Source of the DNA: Mycobacterium alsense
GTDB taxonomy: Bacteria > Actinomycetota > Actinomycetes > Mycobacteriales > Mycobacteriaceae
Direction of reading: 5' to 3'
Length of the DNA stretch: 54,261 nucleotides
Assembly: GCF_002086635.1 (NCBI RefSeq)
Contig: NZ_MVHD01000039.1
Span: 1 to 54,261 of the forward strand
The stretch's first letter is position 1. Every line of letters begins with the position of its first letter. The notes under the pieces are model-generated. The model had not been told where the DNA came from. It worked only from the letters and a program-made list of their open reading frames with translations, and did not search any database. Both the position numbers and the translations under genes were made by a program. Shown here in pieces: positions 28,961 to 37,082 of the stretch.

Positions 28961-31350
28961 ACTTGCTCGTGGTCGACGGGTTTGTCGATCTGGTCGTGCG
29001 CCTCGACGGGTGTGGAGTGGGGTGGATCGGGGCGATCCAGGTCGGCGCGGTCGGGCTGCCCGCGGAAGCGGTGCCACAGCCGCCGGCCGGCGAGCAGCAC
29101 CAGTACCGCCGCGGCGCTGAGGGTGATCGCGAACAGCACCTTGCCGTAGGCGTTGGAATGCACCGACAACCGCACCGGCTCGCCCAGCCGCATGCCATCC
29201 GCGGTGCGCAACGTCACGTCGACGGCGACGCGCTGGGTGAAGTTCACTTCGATCGGCACGAGCAGCGGCAGGTATCCCGGCGGCAACTCGATCTGGCCGA
29301 CGTCGGTGACCGTCATCCCGGGGGGCGCGTCGACCTGCAGCCGCACCCGGATCGGCACGGCGAGGCCATTGTGCAGCGCCAGCGGCAGCGGGCTGTGCTC
29401 GGTGGCCAGGGTGTAGGAGCCGCCCGGGTTGACGATTGTGACGGCGCCGAACAGGTCGTGGATCGTCTTGTCGACCACCGCCAGGCGCTGCTGGGCCAGC
29501 CCGTTGCGGGTGTCGGCCGGTTCGGACTGGCTCAACGCGCGCAGCATGTCCTCGCGCAGCGGCGCCGTGTACTGGACCCCGGTCAACCCGGTGCGTTCGT
29601 CGGTGCTCAGTGCCGACGTCAACCCCCAGAGCCGCCCGACCTGGCCGGAGATGGTGGCGGTCACGTCGTCGCCGAAGCGGCCACGCGCGGGCGGCGGTCT
29701 TTCCAGTCCGGCGGCCTGATGCGGCAGGTCGGTGCGCGCGGAGGCCTCCGCGATCACCGCCGGCAGGGGCCGCGGCACGGCCAAGCCCGAACGGATCGCG
29801 GTCACCAACGCGGTCAGCATTACCTGCGCGTCGTCGGGTTGCAGGTTCCATGTCGCCGGTGGGACCAGGAGCTGGGTGCGCGGCGCGGCGTCACGCTGCA
29901 GGGCGTGCCAGAACATGGAGCCCAACGCGTCCTGGCGCCGGGCGGCGTTCGAGTCGTGCGAGAGCCGGACATTCAGCGAGGGGTCCAGGTAGGTGGGAGC
30001 GACGGGATTGTTGCCCACGCCCGCCAGCGCCGCGCCGACGGCGGGGTCGAACGGGGCGACCACGACCTGCGGGGACAGCCGCTGGGGCGCGGTGTCCACG
30101 CCGGAGGGGCTGCCGCCGGCCGAATCCTGAGCGGACAACTCGCCCGCGGCGATCGCGACGGTGCCGGGGTCGCCGCTGAGCAGGTTGACCGCGCCGACGG
30201 TCAGCGGCCCGTCGGGCAGCAGCGTCGCCCCGCGGGCGGAGGACACGTCCAGGATGCGGTCGACGATCCCGCCGACGTTGTTGGTCGCGGTCGCGCTCAG
30301 GCCCGGGTCGCCGACGCGCTGCAGGGCGTCGAGATCGGCTTGGGCATAGGGCAGGGGCGCCACGCAGGTGCGGCGGGCCAGCGCGCGCAGCCGGTTGAGC
30401 CATCCGGTCGCGGCGGCCTGGCCGGTGCCCGGGTGCGTGGGGGTGCCGGGCAGCTGAGCGGGACCGTCGGGCGAATCGGACACCACGTAGCCGCCGGTCA
30501 TCGCGTTGACGGTGACGAGCAGGTCGGGGTCGACGGCCAGGCACAGCGCGCGGCCGACCGCCCCGTCGGGGTCGACGTCGTGGCCGGTGACGGCCTCGGC
30601 CGCGGACAGCAGGATGTCCAGCCGGCCGCCGCTGGCGAGCGAGGCGGACAGGTCGTCGTCGACGAGCCGGACGGGAATTGCGCCGCCGGGTGCGCCGGGG
30701 GCCAGCCGCGGCCGATCGGCCAGCGGCCACAGCATGGTGATCCACACCGGTTTGGTGGTGTCCGGTGCGACGGCTGAGCCCAGGTCATCGGCATTGTCGG
30801 GCGGAACACCGATCACGGGCAGCAGAAACCGCGCGTTATCCAGCCGGGCCGGGGCGCCGTAATCGGGCGTCCCGTTGGCGTTGACGAGGACGGGGTAGAT
30901 CCCGGGCTGCTCGATCCCCAGCGAGGCCTTGGTCACCGACCTCAGGGGCGCCGAAAGCGTGAAGCCGGCGCTTTGGCCGCGCTGCAGCTCGGGAGCGATG
31001 GTGAGGAAGTCCTCGGCCGACTGGTATTGGTCGGTGCCGCCGTCCAAGGAGGTGCGCAGCGAGGCCGACGCGGTGACCGCCGGGGCGTGCTCGAGCCGGA
31101 CCATGACGTCGCGCACCGGGCGGTCGCCGATGTTGGTCACGGTCCCGCTGACGGTGACGACGGGCGGGCTCGTCGTGGTGACGACGTCCGGCGTCACCTG
31201 ATCGATGCGGACCCGGACAAAAGGTGTGGTTCCGGGTTCGCCCGCGTTCGCGCGCGGGGCGGGTCCGGCGAGGACCGCAAAACCGGCCACGATGCCCACC
31301 ACTGTGGCAAGGCGCAAGACGCCGGCCCAGCAGAGTCGCGGCGCGGTCAC
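28957..31350 (-). CDS. Secreted DUF6049-like protein (Rv3909-like)
   Basis: This 797-residue protein starts with a signal-like segment (LRLATVVGIVAGFAVLAGPAPRANA) and ends with a membrane segment (FAITLSAAAVLVLLAGRRLW) and a short charged tail, so nearly all of it should be outside the membrane. Beta-rich regions include TVSGTVTNIGDRPVRDVMVRLEH near the N-terminus. Its place between mutT4 and mviN, with GTGA and ATGA overlaps on both sides, matches Rv3909. The start is GTG at 31350. Function is not established; a link to peptidoglycan export through MviN is inference from the tight coupling. Confidence 0.85.
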   Translation of the reverse strand: MTAPRLCWAGVLRLATVVGIVAGFAVLAGPAPRANAGEPGTTPFVRVRIDQVTPDVVTTTSPPVVTVSGTVTNIGDRPVRDVMVRLEHAPAVTASASLRTSLDGGTDQYQSAEDFLTIAPELQRGQSAGFTLSAPLRSVTKASLGIEQPGIYPVLVNANGTPDYGAPARLDNARFLLPVIGVPPDNADDLGSAVAPDTTKPVWITMLWPLADRPRLAPGAPGGAIPVRLVDDDLSASLASGGRLDILLSAAEAVTGHDVDPDGAVGRALCLAVDPDLLVTVNAMTGGYVVSDSPDGPAQLPGTPTHPGTGQAAATGWLNRLRALARRTCVAPLPYAQADLDALQRVGDPGLSATATNNVGGIVDRILDVSSARGATLLPDGPLTVGAVNLLSGDPGTVAIAAGELSAQDSAGGSPSGVDTAPQRLSPQVVVAPFDPAVGAALAGVGNNPVAPTYLDPSLNVRLSHDSNAARRQDALGSMFWHALQRDAAPRTQLLVPPATWNLQPDDAQVMLTALVTAIRSGLAVPRPLPAVIAEASARTDLPHQAAGLERPPPARGRFGDDVTATISGQVGRLWGLTSALSTDERTGLTGVQYTAPLREDMLRALSQSEPADTRNGLAQQRLAVVDKTIHDLFGAVTIVNPGGSYTLATEHSPLPLALHNGLAVPIRVRLQVDAPPGMTVTDVGQIELPPGYLPLLVPIEVNFTQRVAVDVTLRTADGMRLGEPVRLSVHSNAYGKVLFAITLSAAAVLVLLAGRRLWHRFRGQPDRADLDRPDPPHSTPVEAHDQIDKPVDHEQV

Positions 31351-32081
31351 GGCCCTGGCCCGTGACCGTTCTTCCGGCCCGCGACGGGCTTGTCGGAATG
31401 CCGGGTGCGCGAATGGGTCTGTGGGCGGCGCCGGGGCGCGCTGGGCGGCAGCGGCGGAAGCGCGCCCGGCCCGTCGCTCTGCAGCTTGTCGATCAGTTCG
31501 TCGGCGACCTGAGCCAGCCGGCGCTCGTCGGCGTAGGCCAGCCGGGACGGCAGCTCCCGGATCGGCACCCACGCCACCTCGGCGACCTCGAGGTCCTCGT
31601 CGGAGAGCTCCCCGCCCGAGAAGCGCATCAGATAATGGTGCACCGTCTTGTGCACGCGGCGGCCGTCGGTGACGAACCAGTAGTCGATGCGGCCGAGCGC
31701 GGCCAGGACGCTGCCGCGGATGCCGGTCTCCTCGGCGACCTCACGGATGGCGGTCTGTTCGGCCGTCTCACCCATCTCGATGTGCCCCTTGGGCAGCGAC
31801 CACAACATTCGCCCGCGCCGATCGACGCGACCGATCAGCGCGGCGACCTGTTCGTCGCGGGGCCCGTCGATGCCGTCGATGACCAGACCGCCCGCGGAGG
31901 TTTCGTGCACGGTTCGGAGCCGATCGGGCCGGCGGCGAGGCGAGCGGGACCGGCGGGATTTGGACGCCGTCGAGTCGCCGTTCGTCTGCGGGTCGGTGGG
32001 GTTCTCGGTCGCGGCGCCAGTACCACGACGCCGGCGCCGCCCCCGGCGTCGACGTGGTCTAGCTTGTTCGGCGTCCGACAC
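31347..32081 (-). CDS. mutT4: NUDIX hydrolase MutT4
   Basis: This 244-residue protein has a very basic N-terminus (RPRRRRGRRRRRG) of about 55 residues, then a NUDIX domain whose box reads GHIEMGETAEQTAIREVAEETGI, an exact match to GX5EX7REUXEEXGU. The C-terminus is a Pro/Arg-rich tail. NUDIX enzymes of this group hydrolyse oxidised or damaged nucleoside triphosphates; the true substrate of MutT4 is uncertain. The start is GTG at 32081, seven bases downstream of a TACTAT -10, so the mRNA is probably leaderless. It diverges from pcnA, and its stop overlaps the next gene as GTGA. Confidence 0.93.
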   Translation of the reverse strand: MSDAEQARPRRRRGRRRRRGTGAATENPTDPQTNGDSTASKSRRSRSPRRRPDRLRTVHETSAGGLVIDGIDGPRDEQVAALIGRVDRRGRMLWSLPKGHIEMGETAEQTAIREVAEETGIRGSVLAALGRIDYWFVTDGRRVHKTVHHYLMRFSGGELSDEDLEVAEVAWVPIRELPSRLAYADERRLAQVADELIDKLQSDGPGALPPLPPSAPRRRPQTHSRTRHSDKPVAGRKNGHGPGP

Positions 32082-32088
32082 CCAAGCG

Positions 32089-32094
32089 ATAGTA
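32089..32094 (-). promoter_or_regulatory. -10 element of mutT4 (leaderless)
   Basis: TACTAT on the minus strand fits TAnnnT and ends seven bases before the mutT4 GTG, the spacing typical of leaderless mycobacterial genes. No clear -35 is seen. Confidence 0.6.
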
Positions 32095-32181
32095 GCTGGC
32101 AGGGGTCGGTCTTCCCGAGACGCTCACCGCTGCCCGGGTGGGCGACCGGGCCAGGGGGCGCTGTCGGCCGCGTCACCCGAC

Positions 32182-32187
32182 TACGCT
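32182..32187 (+). promoter_or_regulatory. -10 element of pcnA (leaderless)
   Basis: TACGCT fits TAnnnT and ends eight bases before the pcnA GTG at 32196, so transcription should begin at or within two bases of the start codon. It shares the short divergent region with mutT4. Confidence 0.6.
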
Positions 32188-32195
32188 CATCGAAC

Positions 32196-33635
<1,440 letters not shown>

Positions 33636-33659
33636 CGGCGCCGGCGCGTCCGAGAAGGC

Positions 33660-34169
33660 ATGGATTACTGCCTCGCGCACGACGGCGGCGCCGCGGCCAT
33701 CTGGCACGGCCAGCCGACCCTCGACCTGGACGGCGACGGCCGGCTCGATGCGATCGCACTGGATCTCGACGGCGACGGCATGCAGGACGACGCGCTGGCG
33801 GATCTCGACGGCGACGGGACGGCCGACCACGCCGTCCTCGACCTCGACAACGACGGCGCCCCGGAGGCGTACTTCACCGACGACGGATCGGGGACGTGGG
33901 GGGTGGCCGTCGACCGCGGAGGGCAACTGCGGTGGTACGGGCTTGACGGGGTCGAGCACACGGGCGGCCCGCTCGTCGACTTCGACGGTCACGGGCAGGC
34001 CGACGACCGGCTGCTAGACACCGATGGCGACGGGGTGGCCGACCGCGTGCTGTGCGCGGGCGAGGGCGGCGCGACCGGATACGTCGACACCGACGGCGAC
34101 GGCAAGTGGAACGTCAGGCTCACCGACACCGATGGCGACGGCCTTGCCGACGGGGCGAGCAGCCTGTAA
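33660..34169 (+). CDS. Protein of acidic Asp/Gly calcium-binding-type repeats (Rv3906c-like)
   Basis: This 169-residue protein is almost entirely made of DxDGDGxxD-type repeats: DLDGDGRLD, DLDGDGMQD, DLDGDGTAD, DLDNDGAPE, DFDGHGQAD, DTDGDGVAD, DTDGDGKWN and DTDGDGLAD. Such loops resemble the calcium-binding segments of thrombospondin type 3 or dockerin/EF-hand-like repeats. There is no signal peptide and only one cysteine pair is possible (Cys4 and a Cys near residue 128). It follows pcnA by 24 bases, the place of Rv3906c in M. tuberculosis. The ion and the role are unknown; calcium is inferred from the motif. The start ATG at 33660 has AGAAGG close upstream. Confidence 0.85.
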   Translation: MDYCLAHDGGAAAIWHGQPTLDLDGDGRLDAIALDLDGDGMQDDALADLDGDGTADHAVLDLDNDGAPEAYFTDDGSGTWGVAVDRGGQLRWYGLDGVEHTGGPLVDFDGHGQADDRLLDTDGDGVADRVLCAGEGGATGYVDTDGDGKWNVRLTDTDGDGLADGASSL

Positions 34170-34238
34170 AGGCGGACTGAATTGACCGGCAACCGGGCGG
34201 TTATTAGCTTTACCCCCAGCTCACGCGGAGGGATGGCG

Positions 34239-34568
34239 ATGTTCGTCGACACTGACTTACTGCACTCGGGGGGCAACGACTCGCATCGCGCGGGTGGGCA
34301 CGCCCAGGCCGGGGCCGACCGGCTGTCGCAGGGTTCGCTGGCGCCGGGCATGTTCGGCGGCTTTCCCGCCGCCGAGACCTTCCACGGCGCGGTGACTGCC
34401 GCGCACGGGCAGCACGTCAAGAACTTGCAGGGCCACCAGGAGACGCTGACTGGCCTGGGGCACAAGGCGCATTACGCCGCCAACGGGTTCACCGACATGG
34501 ACGAGCGCAACGCCGCAGAAGAGCGGGCGGTGCGATGGACTTCCGATACATCAGCACTCCCCACCTGA
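34239..34568 (+). CDS. DUF2563 family small protein
   Basis: This 109-residue protein starts MFVDTDLLHSGGNDSHRAGGHAQAGADRLSQG and contains HVKNLQGHQETLTGLGHKAHYAANGFTDMDERNAAE, a sequence I recognise as the DUF2563 pattern of mycobacterial small helical proteins. These resemble WXG100-type partners and usually precede a DUF1023 gene, as here. I chose the ATG at 34239 because GGAGG sits six bases before it; an ATG at 34233 is too close to that site. It overlaps the next gene by 34 bases, so the two should be co-translated. Export by ESX-2 is an idea suggested by position only. Confidence 0.8.
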   Translation: MFVDTDLLHSGGNDSHRAGGHAQAGADRLSQGSLAPGMFGGFPAAETFHGAVTAAHGQHVKNLQGHQETLTGLGHKAHYAANGFTDMDERNAAEERAVRWTSDTSALPT

Positions 34569-36397
34569 TAGCCGAAGCCGGCGGTGACCCGTGGGCGATC
34601 AACGACAGCCTGCAATCCGGTCGCCCGGCGCAGATTTCCGTTCTGGCGCAGGCGTTTCACGCCGCCGGACGATGCACCGCCGAATCGGCGGCCGCCTTCG
34701 AGGACGCGCGGCGACGCTTCGCGGCCTCCTGGAATCGGGTGAACGGCGAGCACCCCATCAACGACTCGGCGGAAGTGCGGCGCGCGATCGACTCGCTCGG
34801 CCTGCAGTCGTTGCAGTTACCCGCGATCGCGGTGGAGTTGGAGAACGTCGCGGCCGCCCTGGCCGAGGCGCAAAAAACTGGCGCGCTGCTGATTTCGACG
34901 CTCGAGGCCCAGCTGCGGGAGATCGACGACCTCCTGGGCCAAGCGCTGGATCTCGAGAAGGACGGCGGACTCAGCGCGGGCGATCGGTCCGCGGTGGATG
35001 CGCTGATCCGGGTCCTCGAGCAGCAAGCCATTGACGACACCGCCGCGGCCGTGGCCGGGCTCGAGGCGGAGCGCAGCGACTACTCGCGCTCGTTGGGCCG
35101 GTCGCTGACCACGTTGCGCACCGACGGGTACGACCCGTCGGTCCTGCACGCGGTGGATGCTTCCGGATCCACGAATTCCCAAGAGCCGCTGCGGGTTCCG
35201 CCGCCGGCGACGAGCGCCGAGGGGGTCAACCGATGGTGGAAGACGCTCAGCCCCGAGCAGCAGAGCCGGCTGATCGCCGACCGTCCGCCGGCGCTGGGAA
35301 ACCTCAACGGCGTTCCCGTGGTCGCCCGCAGCCGGGTCAACAACGCGGTGCTGTATGACGACCTGCGTCGCGTCGAGGACGCCGCCGCGCAGAGCGGGGT
35401 ATCGATCAACGCCGTGCTGGCCGACCCCGGCAAGTACGGGCTGACGCCCGCGGCTGTCACCCGCTACACCAATGCGTGCCGCACCGAACAGGGCCTGAGC
35501 GAGGCGCGCTCGGGTGGCGCGGATGCCTTCCTCGTGAAGTACCAGCCCGAGGCTTTCGGTGGCGAGGGTGCCGCCGCCGTCTCCGTGGGCAACCCCGACA
35601 CGGCGGACAACACCGCGGTGTTGGTGAAGGGGGCGGGCACGTGCGTGCGCGACGGCACGCTGGCCCAAGCCGAGGGCGTCAACCTCTATAGGGAGTCGGC
35701 TCGCGCGGAGTGGGGCAAGCGGACGGCGGTGGTGACGTGGCTCGGCTACGACGCCCCCGATGGCTGGTACGACCCGGGCCTGCGGGAGCCGGACATGGCC
35801 CGCGCCGGCGCGCGGGTGCTGGCCGCCGACGTGAACGCTTTCGCGGTGACCCACGAGGGCGCACCGGCACACACGACCGTGATTGGTCATTCCTACGGGT
35901 CGACCGTCGTTGCGGATGCGGCGACGGCATACGGGATGCGTGCCAACGACGTGGTGCTGGTCGGCTCTCCGGGCACCGACATGGCGCATTCGGCGGCCGA
36001 CTTCCACCTGCCGGCCGGCGGCCACCTGTACGTCGGCGCGGCCTCTGGCGACGCGGTCACCTGGTCGCCGGCCCGCGTGACGGGGCCCGGCCTGATCGGC
36101 CTGAGCTTCGGCGGGCTGGGCGACGATCCCGCTGAGGACGGCTACGGCTCCACCCGATTCAAGGCTGAGGCGCCGGGCATTTCGATGAATCCGGTCTATG
36201 ACCACGTGCGCTACTTCGATGACGGGTCGGAATCGCTGTTCAGCATCGCCGATGTGGCCTCCGGTCACGGCGATGCACTGCAGCACGACGGCATGACCGC
36301 GCGGCACCGCGGCGAGTACGGCCTGGGCGGCTGGGTCGAACCAGAGATCGCGCGGACGGCGACCGGTGGGCATCGGCATCAGGCGCCGATGAGCTAA
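34535..36397 (+). CDS. DUF1023 alpha/beta-hydrolase fold protein
   Basis: This 620-residue protein has a helical N-terminal half (about residues 20-230, with coiled-coil-like AAALAEAQKTGALLISTLEAQLREIDDLLGQA) and a C-terminal DUF1023 alpha/beta-hydrolase domain. The nucleophile elbow GHSYGS places the likely catalytic serine at 453; TAVVTWLGYDAPDGW and LVGSPGTDM are typical of the family; and HG near DVASGHGDAL could give the histidine. It has no signal peptide, so it is either cytoplasmic or exported by a type VII route, for which a helical N-terminus would be suitable. The substrate is unknown. It lies where M. tuberculosis has esxE and cpnT. Overlap with the DUF2563 gene suggests a functional pair. 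Confidence 0.85.
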   Translation: MDFRYISTPHLIAEAGGDPWAINDSLQSGRPAQISVLAQAFHAAGRCTAESAAAFEDARRRFAASWNRVNGEHPINDSAEVRRAIDSLGLQSLQLPAIAVELENVAAALAEAQKTGALLISTLEAQLREIDDLLGQALDLEKDGGLSAGDRSAVDALIRVLEQQAIDDTAAAVAGLEAERSDYSRSLGRSLTTLRTDGYDPSVLHAVDASGSTNSQEPLRVPPPATSAEGVNRWWKTLSPEQQSRLIADRPPALGNLNGVPVVARSRVNNAVLYDDLRRVEDAAAQSGVSINAVLADPGKYGLTPAAVTRYTNACRTEQGLSEARSGGADAFLVKYQPEAFGGEGAAAVSVGNPDTADNTAVLVKGAGTCVRDGTLAQAEGVNLYRESARAEWGKRTAVVTWLGYDAPDGWYDPGLREPDMARAGARVLAADVNAFAVTHEGAPAHTTVIGHSYGSTVVADAATAYGMRANDVVLVGSPGTDMAHSAADFHLPAGGHLYVGAASGDAVTWSPARVTGPGLIGLSFGGLGDDPAEDGYGSTRFKAEAPGISMNPVYDHVRYFDDGSESLFSIADVASGHGDALQHDGMTARHRGEYGLGGWVEPEIARTATGGHRHQAPMS

Positions 36398-36454
36398 GTA
36401 GTCCGCTTCGATATCTGAAGTGACATCGTCGAGCTGACTATTAGCCTTAACTAC

Positions 36455-36985
36455 GTGACGGTTCCCAACCCGCCTGCAGCCCGGTGGTTACCACCCACCG
36501 CACCGACTCACCAGGGGTTGAAGGGGCGCACAGCTGTTGTCGTCGCTACTGCTGGCGTCTTGCTTGCAGTCGTCGCACTCACCGTTTCGATTATCAGCAT
36601 CATGCGGCCTATGGCGGGCGCTTCAGGCAAGTCTTCGGTGGGCACGACTACTTCTCCGACTATCGCCCCCGACCAGGTCGCAGCCGCGAAGAAGGAGCTG
36701 TGTTCGGCTTATCACCTTGCCGCCCACTCAGTGAATGTGGACACGCATTCTTCTGATACGGCCCTGGCGCGGATTTCCTTAGCAAATGGGGCAGGGATGC
36801 TCGATGCGGCAGCGGCCAATCCAGCTCTCGACTCGAATGATCGCGATGCCGCACGTGCGCTGGCTTCCGCCTATCGCAACTCCAATGCTGTAAGTAGTGA
36901 TACGGATCTGTCGTCACCGCTGTACCAGGCAACAATTGACGAAATCACTCGGACCAATGCAGCAATGGCAAAGATCTGTCCATAG
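36455..36985 (+). CDS. Single-pass membrane protein, unknown function
   Basis: This 176-residue protein has a Pro-rich N-terminus of about 25 residues, one membrane segment (AVVVATAGVLLAVVALTVSIISI), and an external part of about 120 residues rich in Ala and Ser, with one Cys (ELCSAYHL) and a C-terminal Cys in KICP that could form a disulfide. It may correspond in place to Rv3901c, a membrane protein of similar size, but I do not recognise the sequence. Base composition is lower than in its neighbours: 31 G/C of 60 at 36901-36960 against 41 of 60 in eccC2. The start is GTG at 36455. Confidence 0.7.
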   Translation: MTVPNPPAARWLPPTAPTHQGLKGRTAVVVATAGVLLAVVALTVSIISIMRPMAGASGKSSVGTTTSPTIAPDQVAAAKKELCSAYHLAAHSVNVDTHSSDTALARISLANGAGMLDAAAANPALDSNDRDAARALASAYRNSNAVSSDTDLSSPLYQATIDEITRTNAAMAKICP

Positions 36986-37082
36986 CCGGTCTCCAACGCA
37001 TCTCGCCGAAGCACAATTTTGCGACTAGGGCATCCGCGACGATTTGTGGAAAGATGGGACCGGGTTTTAAGGAGGGGTGCTT

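Noticed and set aside
28961..29851. Upstream in-frame extension of mviN by nearly 300 codons
   Set aside because: It lies inside the preceding secreted-protein gene, is Arg/Ala-rich, and the family start MNPAFRRTQ is at 28960.
31224..32195. Upstream extension of the pcnA frame
   Set aside because: It runs antisense through mutT4; the true start at 32196 fits the family length and a leaderless promoter.
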